The notes beneath the pieces were generated by a model, which searched no databases, was not told the origin of the DNA, and was given only the letters and a program-made list of their open reading frames with translations. Both the position numbers and the translations under genes were made by a program. Shown here piece after piece: positions 42,299 to 50,600 of a DNA stretch of 64,000 bases. Source of the stretch: Pelagibacterium nitratireducens (lineage in GTDB: Bacteria > Pseudomonadota > Alphaproteobacteria > Rhizobiales > Devosiaceae). The stretch lies in the NCBI RefSeq assembly GCF_037044555.1, contig NZ_CP146275.1, forward strand, positions 2,212,501 to 2,276,500, given 5' to 3'. The first letter of the stretch is position 1. The number at the start of each line of letters is the position of its first letter.

Positions 42299-43816
42299 GT
42301 GTTCAGGGTCGATCCCAAACAAGCCGTGCTCACCCACATTTCCGCAAACGCAGACGGGGCAGGTGCCACCCTTGGCGTGGATGCGGAAACGGCCGCCCGG
42401 GCGCCCATTGCCCCGACGCTATCGCACAAACTGATCTCGGGCTTTGCGCAACTGATCGAAGCGGTGCTGCTTATGGCCCTCGGGCTGGGCATTTATCTTT
42501 TCTATCTGGGCGGCGTCGATGCGGTGCTTTATGTGCCGCTTTCGCTCGGCATCGTAGCGGCCGCAAATATCGCCTTCAATATCGCCCGCACCCACAGGAT
42601 CGCGGCCTACAGGACGCTTTTCAAGCAGATCCTTCAGGTTCTCGGGGGCTGGATCGCGGTCCTCCTCGTGGTCGTCGCCGGGCTGTTTCTGTTCAAGGCG
42701 GGCGATCTGGTGTCGCGGGTCTGGCTGGGCAGTTGGGCGCTGTCGGGCGGTGCCGTGCTCATCGCCTACCGGCTGGCGCTGCGGGCCCTGGTGCTGGACT
42801 GGTCGGCGAGGGGCCGGCTGCGGCGGCGCACGGTGATCGTCGGTGGTGGAGCGGGCGCCGAAGCGCTCGTGACGGCCATCGAAAAAAGTGCGACCAGCGA
42901 CATCGAACTGATCGGCCTTTTTGACGACAGGGACGACGAGCGCTCCCCCGAGGCCGTCGCCGGGCTGAAAAAACTCGGCAAGGTGGCCGATCTTGTCGAG
43001 TTCGCCCGCCGGGCGCGAATCGACCTGGTTATCGTCTCGATGCCGCTTTCGGCCGAATCACGCCTGCTCGAAATGTTGCGCCAGCTCTGGGTGCTGCCGG
43101 TCGATATCCGGCTAAGCGCGCATATGAGCAAGCTGCGTTTTACCGACAAGACCTATTCCTATGTCGGAGACCTGCCGGTGTTCGAGATGGCCGACCGGCC
43201 CATATCGGACTGGAATCTCGTTTTCAAATGGGTGTTCGACAAACTGGTGGCCGTGTTTGCGCTCATCGCGCTCTCGCCGGTGATGCTGGCGACGGCCGTT
43301 GCGGTCAAGGCAACGAGCAAGGGGCCGATCCTGTTCAAGCAGGACCGGCACGGTTTCAACAACAAGCTGATCGCTGTCTATAAATTCCGTTCCATGTATA
43401 CCGGCATGAGCGATGTCAGGGCCGCACGGCTCGTCACACGGGACGATCCGCGCGTAACCCCTGTCGGGCGCTTCATCCGCAGGACGTCGATCGACGAATT
43501 GCCGCAGCTCTTCAATGTGCTCAAGGGCGAATTGTCCATCGTGGGACCGCGCCCGCATGCGCTGGAAGCCAAAGCGGCCAATCGGCTTTATCACGATGCC
43601 GTCGATGGATATTTCGCCCGCCACAAGGTCAAGCCGGGTATCACCGGGTGGGCACAGATCAATGGCTGGCGCGGCGAGACCGACACCGTCGAGAAACTGA
43701 TGGCCCGGGTCGATCACGATCTTTACTACATCGAAAACTGGTCGATCCTGCTCGATCTCTACATTCTGATCATGACGCCCGTTTCTCTGTTCACCAAGAG
43801 CGAGAACGCGTTTTGA
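42299..43816 (+). CDS. Undecaprenyl-phosphate sugar-1-phosphate transferase (WcaJ/WbaP type)
   Basis: 505-residue membrane enzyme that primes exopolysaccharide synthesis by moving hexose-1-phosphate onto undecaprenyl phosphate. Four N-terminal membrane helices (within ~50-165), a central CoA-binding-like Rossmann region (RRTVIVGGGAGAEAL), a fifth hydrophobic segment (VFDKLVAVFALIALSPVMLATAVAV), then the catalytic domain with KQDRHGFNNKLIAVYKFRSM, RDDPRVTPVGRFIRRTSIDELPQLFNVLKGELSIVGPRPHA and KPGITGWAQINGWRGETDT. I chose the GTG at 42299 because GAGG lies 7 bases upstream; GTG 42284 is an alternative. The next gene overlaps its stop. Confidence 0.93.
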   Translation: MFRVDPKQAVLTHISANADGAGATLGVDAETAARAPIAPTLSHKLISGFAQLIEAVLLMALGLGIYLFYLGGVDAVLYVPLSLGIVAAANIAFNIARTHRIAAYRTLFKQILQVLGGWIAVLLVVVAGLFLFKAGDLVSRVWLGSWALSGGAVLIAYRLALRALVLDWSARGRLRRRTVIVGGGAGAEALVTAIEKSATSDIELIGLFDDRDDERSPEAVAGLKKLGKVADLVEFARRARIDLVIVSMPLSAESRLLEMLRQLWVLPVDIRLSAHMSKLRFTDKTYSYVGDLPVFEMADRPISDWNLVFKWVFDKLVAVFALIALSPVMLATAVAVKATSKGPILFKQDRHGFNNKLIAVYKFRSMYTGMSDVRAARLVTRDDPRVTPVGRFIRRTSIDELPQLFNVLKGELSIVGPRPHALEAKAANRLYHDAVDGYFARHKVKPGITGWAQINGWRGETDTVEKLMARVDHDLYYIENWSILLDLYILIMTPVSLFTKSENAF

Positions 43817-45078
43817 CCCTCACCCTGCCCGCTTCGAGAGGTCTTGCACCGTCCGACCGCGGCAGGGCGTGGTTCGGCGCGAGCGCCAAACAGGTGCTCG
43901 GGCTGATCGTTGGCATCTGGATTTTTTCGGGCGGGTTCGTCATCGTCGAGCCATCGCCCTATGAGGTGATGTTCCTTTTGGCCTTCGCCGTGGCGCTGGC
44001 CGGCGGCCTGCAATTGCGGCGCGAGACGCTGCCGCTGTTGCTGATCGTCATCGCGTTTACGCCCTTTGCGCTGATATCGCCGTTTTTCATGCAGTATCAG
44101 CCCGTGATTGACGGGCTGATCTTCAACCTCGTCACGATCTTCTTGCTCGTTACCAGCTATTTTGCCGCCAATTTCGTGGCGCAGGCACCCCACACCCATA
44201 TGCGCGTGATCGCCCATGCCTATATCGCCATCGCCATTATAACGTCCGTGGTCGGCACGCTGGCCTATATGGGTATTCTGCCGGGCGAAGACGTTTTCCT
44301 GCGGTTTGGCCGCGCCAAGGCCTTTTTCAACGATCCCAATGTTTACGGGCCGTTTCTTATCCTGCCGGCCATGTTTGCCCTGCAGCGCGTTCTTTTGGGA
44401 AAGGGACGTTCGGCGCTTTGGAACGGTATTGCCTATCTGGTGATATTCGTGGGCGTTTTCGTGAGTTTTTCGCGCGGTGCCTGGGGTCATCTGGCCGCGT
44501 CGTCACTACTGGTCCTTGTCATGGTGTTTTTTCTCGAGGCATCGGCGCGGGAAAAGGTGCGCCTGCTGCTGATCGCGCTGGGTGGGCTGATGCTACTGGC
44601 GGCCGCCATGGCCGTTCTGCTGTCGATTCCCGTTGTCGCCGAGCTGTTCACCCAGCGCTTTTCCCTCACCCAGAGCTATGACACTGGCGAATTGGGCCGC
44701 TTCGGTCGCATCTGGTACACGCTCGACGTGGTGTTGACCAATCCCTGGGGCATCGGGCCGCTGGAATATGGCTTTCTGCGCATCACCGAACAGCCCCACA
44801 ACACGTATCTCAATGTCGCGCTCACTTATGGCTGGGGCGGTGCGCTTGTTTATTATCTGCTTGTCGGTTCGACATTGGCCGCGGGCGGCAGGGCCCTGAT
44901 CCGCGCCTCGAGCCGTCCGTTGCTGATTCCGGTTTTTGCCACCTTCGTGCCCATGATTGCCCTTTCGGCCATCATCGACACCGATCACTGGCGCCACTGG
45001 TTTCTGGTAACGGGGCTTGTCTGGGGCGTCTGCGCCGCGCCGCGTCCGGCCAAGGCTCAGGGCCGCCTGCTCCCCTAA
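43813..45078 (+). CDS. O-antigen polymerase/ligase family membrane protein (Wzy-like)
   Basis: 421-residue protein with about ten to twelve hydrophobic segments and the O-antigen ligase (Wzy_C) signature region FFNDPNVYGPFLILPAMFALQ, FVSFSRGAWGHLAASSLLVL and ITEQPHNTYLNVALTYGWGGALVYYLLVG. Such proteins polymerise or ligate polysaccharide units in the periplasm. It starts with TTG in a TTGA overlap with the transferase stop (43813-43816). In an exopolysaccharide locus without a lipid-A ligase context it is most likely the Wzy polymerase; this is inference. Confidence 0.85.
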   Translation: MTLTLPASRGLAPSDRGRAWFGASAKQVLGLIVGIWIFSGGFVIVEPSPYEVMFLLAFAVALAGGLQLRRETLPLLLIVIAFTPFALISPFFMQYQPVIDGLIFNLVTIFLLVTSYFAANFVAQAPHTHMRVIAHAYIAIAIITSVVGTLAYMGILPGEDVFLRFGRAKAFFNDPNVYGPFLILPAMFALQRVLLGKGRSALWNGIAYLVIFVGVFVSFSRGAWGHLAASSLLVLVMVFFLEASAREKVRLLLIALGGLMLLAAAMAVLLSIPVVAELFTQRFSLTQSYDTGELGRFGRIWYTLDVVLTNPWGIGPLEYGFLRITEQPHNTYLNVALTYGWGGALVYYLLVGSTLAAGGRALIRASSRPLLIPVFATFVPMIALSAIIDTDHWRHWFLVTGLVWGVCAAPRPAKAQGRLLP

Positions 45079-45245
45079 AAGACCTTCCGGATGAGCCAGA
45101 GGACCGCGATCACCGCGGTTATGGCCACGAGCGCCCAGAACAGGGCCAGAAGGGCCACGGCGCCAAGCAATGCACCCAGCGCATCCCAGAAACCGATGGC
45201 CCCGATCAGCAGGGCAACCAGAACGATCAAAAGTATCGGCATCAT
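45075..45245 (-). CDS. Small hydrophobic membrane protein
   Basis: 56 residues, MMPILLIVLVALLIGAIGFWDALGALLGAVALLALFWALVAI... with two likely membrane helices and a basic end (WLIRKVF). AAGG lies about 5 bases before the ATG. The composition and the ATG context support a real small gene, but I know no family name. Its stop overlaps the convergent Wzy-like gene by 4 bases. Function unknown; could equally be a shadow of non-coding sequence, hence the lower confidence. Confidence 0.5.
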   Translation of the reverse strand: MMPILLIVLVALLIGAIGFWDALGALLGAVALLALFWALVAITAVIAVLWLIRKVF

Positions 45246-45364
45246 ACAACCCTTCAATGAACTGAGCAGAAACGGGACAAGCGCGAACATGTTCCCGCAT
45301 CACCGCTTTTTGGCCATCGAACCCCTTGCGCTATGGAGCGCTATTATATAGGTGAGAGGCCAAT

Positions 45365-45441
45365 CGGGGCGTAGCGCAGCCTGGTAGCGCATTTGTCTGG
45401 GGGACAAAGGGTCGTCGGTTCAAATCCGGCCGCTCCGACCA
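45365..45441 (+). tRNA. tRNA-Pro (anticodon GGG)
   Basis: 77-nt cloverleaf with CCA end. Acceptor CGGGGCG/CGCTCCG (one G-U), anticodon stem TTTGT/ACAAA with loop CTGGGGG giving GGG, T arm GGTTCAAATCC. A TATAGG -10 box ends 12 bases upstream (45347-45352), fitting a short leader. A terminator follows. Confidence 0.96.
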
Positions 45442-45448
45442 TTTTTTC

Positions 45449-45484
45449 AAGGGCCCGTGCACTGGTGTTGCGCGGGCCCTTTTT
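45449..45484 (+). terminator. Intrinsic terminator after tRNA-Pro
   Basis: GGGCCCG (45451-45457) pairs with CGGGCCC (45473-45479), preceded by AA and followed by TTTTT. It begins 8 bases past the tRNA CCA end. Confidence 0.9.
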
Positions 45485-45677
45485 GTTACCTGCCCTGCCC
45501 CATGTGTGGCAAAGTAAGGCGCCGCCTGTTCGACTGGAGGGCGCTTTCAGCCCGGAAATCGGGCCCCTTGTTCCTGAAAGCCCCATAACAAGGCGGTTCA
45601 GAGGGCGTTCAGCCGTCAAGCGATACCGATGTGGAATGTGGCGCCAAAGTGGCGCTCACCGCACTCAGGAGGCTACC

Positions 45678-46745
45678 GTGACGACTTTCAAGACGATTAT
45701 CTCAGTGGCAATCGGTCTGACGAGTATTGTTTCGTCGGCGACTGCAGTATTGGCCGCGCCAGCGGCATCCACAACCACCCTCAACGTTCGCTCCGGCCCC
45801 GGGACCGGTTTTGGCGTCCTCGACACGCTCGCACCCGGAGAGGTCGTCGACGTTACCGAATGCGTGCCCAGCGGCTGGTGCCATGTGACCCACTCCGGCC
45901 CCAATGGCTGGGTTAGCGGCAGCTACCTGGCGCCCGTTACCCCTCCGCCGACGCCGCCAAGCCCCGATTGCAGCTTCGGGATCACCATCGGCCCGTCCGG
46001 CCCCGATTTTTCGATCAATTGCGGCGGGACACCAACGCCAACTCCGACGCCGCCCACTCCGACGCCGCCCACTCCCACTCCGCCAGCTGGCGATGAAGCC
46101 TGCTTTTACACCGGCATCAATTATGGCGGAGACGAGTTCTGCTATGGCGTTGGCACCCGCAACACGCTGAACGCGACCTTCAACGACGAAATCTCATCGG
46201 TCCGGCTGTTCGGCGCGGCAAAAGCCCGGTTGTGCACCAATGTCAATCTGACCGGCTCTTGCGTCAACGTGACGGCCAACGCGCCGATTCTCGAACCGGC
46301 GATTGCCAATCAGGCATCGTCATTGCGGGTCTATACGGGGCTGCTTCCCGTTCCGTTGCCTTTGCCGATTCCCCTGCCGACACCGGTTCCCTCGTTCTCG
46401 ACCTATTCGACCGGCCCGATCGAGCTGCCCCAGACGTTTCGGGCCGATCTCGATTCCGGTGCGGTTGGCGGCTCGGGAACCGACATCTGGTTCCGTGCCG
46501 CAACGCCCTCGAGCCGGTTCATCACCCCAGTCAATGGCGCCAGCCTCGCGCTTGGCGATGGCAGCAACCGCGGCTTTGCCGGATGCTTTACGGAAAGCTT
46601 TGACGCCGATCCAGTGCCGCTCGAAGCGGTTTCGGTTGGCACCTATGTCTGCGCCAAGACCGGTGCGGGCCGCATCAGCCAGTTCCGGATCAACGCCATA
46701 GCGCCGTCCTCGCTCTCGATCGGGTACACGACCTGGTCGCACTGA
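45678..46745 (+). CDS. Secreted SH3b-domain protein with crystallin-like domain
   Basis: 355-residue exported protein. Start is GTG at 45678 with GGAGG upstream; residues 1-~29 form a signal peptide (MTTFKTIISVAIGLTSIVSSATAVLAAPA). A bacterial SH3 domain follows (about 31-87: TTTLNVRSGPGTGFGVLDTLAPGEVVDVTE...WVSGSYLAPV). Then come a Pro/Thr-rich linker, a peptidase-inhibitor-I36/crystallin-like segment (ACFYTGINYGGDEFCYG, about 147-215), a second Pro-rich linker (VPLPLPIPLPTPVP) and a C-terminal domain I do not recognise (about 245-355). Role in cell-wall binding or envelope stress is inferred from SH3b. Its own terminator follows. Confidence 0.82.
   Translation: MTTFKTIISVAIGLTSIVSSATAVLAAPAASTTTLNVRSGPGTGFGVLDTLAPGEVVDVTECVPSGWCHVTHSGPNGWVSGSYLAPVTPPPTPPSPDCSFGITIGPSGPDFSINCGGTPTPTPTPPTPTPPTPTPPAGDEACFYTGINYGGDEFCYGVGTRNTLNATFNDEISSVRLFGAAKARLCTNVNLTGSCVNVTANAPILEPAIANQASSLRVYTGLLPVPLPLPIPLPTPVPSFSTYSTGPIELPQTFRADLDSGAVGGSGTDIWFRAATPSSRFITPVNGASLALGDGSNRGFAGCFTESFDADPVPLEAVSVGTYVCAKTGAGRISQFRINAIAPSSLSIGYTTWSH
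46046..46075 (+). repeat. 15-bp tandem repeat in Pro/Thr linker
   Basis: Two exact copies of GACGCCGCCCACTCC (46046-46060 and 46061-46075) encode part of the PPTPTPPTPT linker of the SH3b protein. Copy number may vary between strains. Confidence 0.8.
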
Positions 46746-46753
46746 CCTCGCAA

Positions 46754-46786
46754 AGCCCGGCAGCATTTGCCATGCCGGGCTTTTTT
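46754..46786 (+). terminator. Intrinsic terminator after the SH3b protein gene
   Basis: AGCCCGGCA (46754-46762) pairs perfectly with TGCCGGGCT (46773-46781), followed by a T run (46781-46786). It lies 8 bases after the stop codon. Confidence 0.95.
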
Positions 46787-46850
46787 CTCATTCTTGCGTG
46801 GACAATTCCCCTCACCGTGGCCGATAAGGCGGTCATGCAGGGGGATATGC

Positions 46851-47825
46851 ATGACTGACGACTGGATGGGGCTCGCCGAAGCCCTTTTGCTCTGGCCCGG
46901 TTTTGAGCAGGGCGCGGCAACGCTCATCAACCTTTCGGAAAACCATACGTTTCGCATCGACTGTCCCGATGGCGGCAAGGCCATTGTGCGGGTACACCGG
47001 CCCGGATACCATTCCCGCCTTGCCATCGAGAGCGAATTGGCGTGGATGCAGGCGCTGCGGCGCGATGCCGGGCTTTTCACCCCGCAACCCCTCCCCGGAA
47101 AGGATGGCGGGTTTGTTCAGGAGGCGCCGTTCCTTGGCGGCACAAGGCACATGGTGGCCTTCGCTTTCGAAGCGGGTACAGAACCGCAGGCCGATGAAGA
47201 CTTGTCGGCGGTGTTCCGACAGCTCGGCTCGCTTGCGGCGCAATGCCATTCCCATGTGATGGGGTGGACGCCGCCGCGCCAATTTGCGCGACAGGTCTGG
47301 ACTGACCGGGCAATTCTCGATCCCGACGCCATCTGGGGCGACTGGCGGGCCGCGCCGGGGGTTATCGGCACCGTGCGCGCGACGCTGGATCGTCTCGACG
47401 CCCATCTGCGCTCCGAGCTTACCGACTACGGCATGGGACGGGACCGGTTCGGGCTCATCCACGCCGACATGCGGTTGGCCAATCTGCTGGTGTCCGATGG
47501 CGTCACGCGACTGATCGATTTCGACGATTGCGGGTTTTGCTGGTTCGGCTACGACTTTGGGGCGGCGGTCTCGTTTTTCGAGGACAGCGACACGGTCCCT
47601 GCCCTGCGCGCCGCATGGCTCGAAGGTTATCGCCAATATCGCCCTTATGGGGCCGAGCATGAGGTGATGCTGGACGCGATGGTCATGCTGCGCCGCATGG
47701 CGCTTCTGGCGTGGACAGGATCGCACGCCGAAACCGAGCTGGCCCAGAGCCTGCACGCCAGTTTCGCAAAGGGAACCGCTGAGATGGCGGAGCGCTATCT
47801 CACCACCGGTACCATCGACCGATAG
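46851..47825 (+). CDS. Phosphotransferase (APH/aminoglycoside-kinase-like fold)
   Basis: 324-residue kinase-like protein. Start at 46851 (MTDDWMGLAEALLL) with GGGGGAT upstream. Residues ~30-110 have the ATP-lobe pattern (NLSENHTFRIDCPDGGKAIVRVHRPG). The catalytic loop is FGLIHADMRLANLL (H-x-D-x4-N), and the metal motif is LIDFDDCGF. This is the pattern of homoserine kinase II/APH proteins (small-molecule kinases); the substrate cannot be told. Convergent with the siderophore ATPase gene, stops 3 bases apart. Confidence 0.87.
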   Translation: MTDDWMGLAEALLLWPGFEQGAATLINLSENHTFRIDCPDGGKAIVRVHRPGYHSRLAIESELAWMQALRRDAGLFTPQPLPGKDGGFVQEAPFLGGTRHMVAFAFEAGTEPQADEDLSAVFRQLGSLAAQCHSHVMGWTPPRQFARQVWTDRAILDPDAIWGDWRAAPGVIGTVRATLDRLDAHLRSELTDYGMGRDRFGLIHADMRLANLLVSDGVTRLIDFDDCGFCWFGYDFGAAVSFFEDSDTVPALRAAWLEGYRQYRPYGAEHEVMLDAMVMLRRMALLAWTGSHAETELAQSLHASFAKGTAEMAERYLTTGTIDR

Positions 47826-47828
47826 GGC

Positions 47829-48587
47829 TCAATCGTAGAACAGCGAGACCCGGTGCCCGCCGATCTCGTGGACATTGATGTCCATATCGTAGATGTCCTT
47901 GAGCGCCTCGGGGGTGATGATGTCGTCCCTTCCGCCGTGGCGGATCACCCTGCCGTTTTTCATGGCAATGATGTAGTCTGAATACCAGGACGCGAAGTTG
48001 ATGTCGTGCAGGACCAGAACGACCGTCTTGCCCAGTTCGTGACAGGCGCGCTGCATGAGTTTCATCATGCCCATAGCGTGCTTCATGTCGAGATTGTTGA
48101 GCGGTTCGTCGAGCAGGACATAATCTGTATCCTGACAGAGCACCATGGCGACAAAGGCCCGTTGGCGCTGCCCGCCCGAGAGTTCGTCGAGAAACCTGTC
48201 CCGCAGATCCTCGAGATTGAGATAGGCGATGGACTGGTCGATGTGGCCCTTGTCCTCGATGGTCAGCCGCCCCTTGGAATAGGGATAGCGTCCGAAGGCC
48301 ACCAGATCTGCCACCGTCAGGCGTGCCGTCATGTGGTTGTCCTGGCGCAGGATCGACATGCGCCGGGCCAGAACGTCGCTGGGCGTATCGGACACATCGA
48401 GACCATCGACGGTCACCGAGCCCGCATCCATGCCCAGAAGTCGCGAAATGATGGAAAGCATGGTGGATTTGCCCGCGCCGTTCGGCCCGATGATCGAGGT
48501 GATGCCACGGGAGGGCAGTTCGATCGACACGTCGTCGACCACGGCGGTTTCGCCGTAATATTTCTTGATGCCGGACGTGATGATCAT
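47829..48587 (-). CDS. Siderophore ABC transporter ATP-binding protein (CeuD/YclP type)
   Basis: 252-residue ATPase. Walker A GPNGAGKST, signature LSGGQRQRAFVAM, Walker B YVLLDEPLNNLD and switch His VLHDINFA. The sequence resembles petrobactin/enterochelin-type ATPases of the YclP/CeuD/VctC group, which pair with two separate permease genes, as here. Start overlaps the preceding permease stop as ATGA (48584-48587). Last gene of the operon. Confidence 0.94.
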   Translation of the reverse strand: MIITSGIKKYYGETAVVDDVSIELPSRGITSIIGPNGAGKSTMLSIISRLLGMDAGSVTVDGLDVSDTPSDVLARRMSILRQDNHMTARLTVADLVAFGRYPYSKGRLTIEDKGHIDQSIAYLNLEDLRDRFLDELSGGQRQRAFVAMVLCQDTDYVLLDEPLNNLDMKHAMGMMKLMQRACHELGKTVVLVLHDINFASWYSDYIIAMKNGRVIRHGGRDDIITPEALKDIYDMDINVHEIGGHRVSLFYD

Positions 48588-49549
48588 CGCGCCGCTCCCC
48601 GTAGAATGAGAATGATGAAGACGAGGCCGCCGGCAAATTCGATGATCACCGATATTGCGGTGGTGAAATTGAAGACACGCTCGAGAATCAACTGCCCGCC
48701 CAGCAAACAGATGACGCCGAGCATGATGGTCGCCGGCAGCACGTAGCGATGCTTGGAGGTTCCCATCATCAGGTAACCGAGATTGGCCACCAGCAGCCCG
48801 AAGAACGTCACGGGCCCAACCAGCGCCGTGGACACCGAAACAAGCAGCGTCACCAGCAGAAGAATGATCAGGACCGTCCGCTTGTAGGGGACGCCCAGAT
48901 TTATCGCCGTTTCCCTGCCGAGCGAGAGGACGTCGAATGTATGCCCTATCCGCCAGGCGACCACGGTCGCCAACCCGATTATCACCATGGAAACCGTAAG
49001 CAGATCGGTGTTGAGCGAATTGAAACTGGCAAACAGGCTGTCCTGGATGCGGGCGAATTCATTGGGGTCGATGATCCGCACCATGAAATTGGACATGGAG
49101 CGAAACAGCGTGCCGATGACAATCCCCACCAGTACCATCAGATGCAGGCTGCGGTGGCGACCGGAAAACATCCACAGACACAGCAGCCCCGAGAACACGA
49201 GCATGGCGCCCAGTTCGATGGAGAACTTGATGTAGGGGTGAACCGTCGCCGCGGCGAGCCCGCCGAACAGAAAGACCGTTGCGGTCTGGATGAGCACGTA
49301 AAGGGAATCGAATCCCATGATCGATGGGGTGAGGATGCGGTTCTGCATCACGGTCTGGAACATGACCGTGGAAAGCCCGATCGCGTAGGCGACCAGCACC
49401 ATTGTGAGTACCTTGGTGCCCCTGAAACTGAGAACGAACCCCCAGCTTCCACGCGCCCCGACGGTCATGAACAACACGATGGTGATCACCGTCAGGACTG
49501 CGAGACCGGCAAGAATGTATTCGGGCGCTATGCGGCGGCGCGCCATCAT
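48584..49549 (-). CDS. Siderophore ABC transporter permease (YclO/CeuC type)
   Basis: 321-residue FecCD-type inner-membrane permease with about nine helices. Hallmarks: VAYAIGLSTVMFQTVMQNRILTPSIMGFDSLYVLIQT and ALVGPVTFFGLLVANLGYLMMG. I chose ATG 49549 (MMARRRIAPEY), 8 bases after the other permease's stop; ATG 49546 is also possible. Second permease of the CeuB/CeuC-type heterodimer. Sequence distant from the permeases of the first iron locus, so a different ferric siderophore is likely. Confidence 0.92.
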   Translation of the reverse strand: MMARRRIAPEYILAGLAVLTVITIVLFMTVGARGSWGFVLSFRGTKVLTMVLVAYAIGLSTVMFQTVMQNRILTPSIMGFDSLYVLIQTATVFLFGGLAAATVHPYIKFSIELGAMLVFSGLLCLWMFSGRHRSLHLMVLVGIVIGTLFRSMSNFMVRIIDPNEFARIQDSLFASFNSLNTDLLTVSMVIIGLATVVAWRIGHTFDVLSLGRETAINLGVPYKRTVLIILLLVTLLVSVSTALVGPVTFFGLLVANLGYLMMGTSKHRYVLPATIMLGVICLLGGQLILERVFNFTTAISVIIEFAGGLVFIILILRGAAR

Positions 49550-49556
49550 GATGACA

Positions 49557-50552
49557 TCAGCCAAGGCGGGCCTCCCGGCGCAACAGAAGATACAGGAACA
49601 GCACGGCCCCGACGATGCCGACGACGACACCGACCGGTATCTCATAGGGGTAGCGCACGAGACGCCCCACGATGTCGCAGGCCAGAACGAAACCCGCGCC
49701 GAACAGCGCAATCCATGGAACCGAGCGTCGCAGATTGTCACCCATCATCATCGAGACCAGATTGGGCACGATCAGCCCCAAAAAGGGGATGGCCCCGACC
49801 GTCACCACCACCGTTGCACTGATGAGCGAAATGATGACGAGCCCCAGGGTCATGACGTTGCGATGGTTGAGGCCGAGATTGGTCGTAAAGTCCTCCCCCA
49901 TCCCTGCCACCGTAAACCGGTCTGCCGCGAGCCAGGCGATAAGCGTCAGGGCGGCGGCAATCCACAGCAGCTCATAGCGTCCGCTCAGAACAGTCGAGAA
50001 ATCTCCCGACTGCCAGTTGCCGAGCGATTGCAGCAGCTCGAAGCGATAGGCGAAAAAGGTGGTGATCGAGGAGATGATGCCGCCGAGCATGATGCCGACA
50101 AGCGGAACCAGCAGCACCGAGCGCAGCGGAATTTCGCGCAGGATACGCAGGAACAGCGCCGTCCCGGCCAGCGCGAACACCGAGGCGATGAGCATCTTGC
50201 CGATCAGCGGAATGTTGGGAAAAAACAGCAGGACGACCAGCATGCCCAATCCGGCCGACTCTGTGGTGCCGGCGGTCGAGGGCTCGACAAACCGGTTTCG
50301 CGCCAGCATCTGCATGATCATGCCGGCAATGGCCAGCCCCATTCCAGAAAGGATGAGGGCCAGCGTGCGCGGAATGCGGCTGACGAGAAGGATCATCAGC
50401 GCCCGGCCATCCTCGCTTCCCGACATCAGGGTGGCGAGCGAGACGTTCGAGACACCGATGAACAGGCTGACGACGGCGAGGGCCAGAACGAAGGCTGCAG
50501 CGAGGAATAGGCGTGTCACCGGCGGTGTGGTCTCCGATATCGTGCGGCGCAC
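49557..50552 (-). CDS. Siderophore ABC transporter permease (YclN/CeuB type)
   Basis: 331-residue FecCD-type inner-membrane permease. Hallmarks: IPRTLALILSGMGLAIAGMIMQMLARNRFVEPSTAGTTESAGLGML, in which EPSTAGTTE is typical of CeuB/YclN, and VTVGAIPFLGLIVPNLVSMMMGDNLR. Start is an uncertain GTG at 50552 that lies within the arm of a 13-bp hairpin (50545-50577); GTG 50519 (MTRLFLAAAF) is an alternative. First permease after the binding-protein gene, which lies 48 bases upstream. Confidence 0.9.
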   Translation of the reverse strand: MRRTISETTPPVTRLFLAAAFVLALAVVSLFIGVSNVSLATLMSGSEDGRALMILLVSRIPRTLALILSGMGLAIAGMIMQMLARNRFVEPSTAGTTESAGLGMLVVLLFFPNIPLIGKMLIASVFALAGTALFLRILREIPLRSVLLVPLVGIMLGGIISSITTFFAYRFELLQSLGNWQSGDFSTVLSGRYELLWIAAALTLIAWLAADRFTVAGMGEDFTTNLGLNHRNVMTLGLVIISLISATVVVTVGAIPFLGLIVPNLVSMMMGDNLRRSVPWIALFGAGFVLACDIVGRLVRYPYEIPVGVVVGIVGAVLFLYLLLRREARLG

Positions 50553-50577
50553 ACCCCAGGCGAAGGGGTGTGCGCCG
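50545..50577 (-). other. Intercistronic hairpin covering a permease start codon
   Basis: Perfect 13-bp stem CGGCGCACACCCC (50545-50557) with GGGGTGTGCGCCG (50565-50577), 7-base loop. It lies 24-56 bases after the binding-protein stop and includes the GTG at 50550-50552 used for the permease. No T run follows, so it is not a clean terminator. Probably stabilises the binding-protein mRNA and limits permease translation. Confidence 0.75.
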
Positions 50578-50600
50578 ATCAGTTCAGCGGGTTTTTGCTG

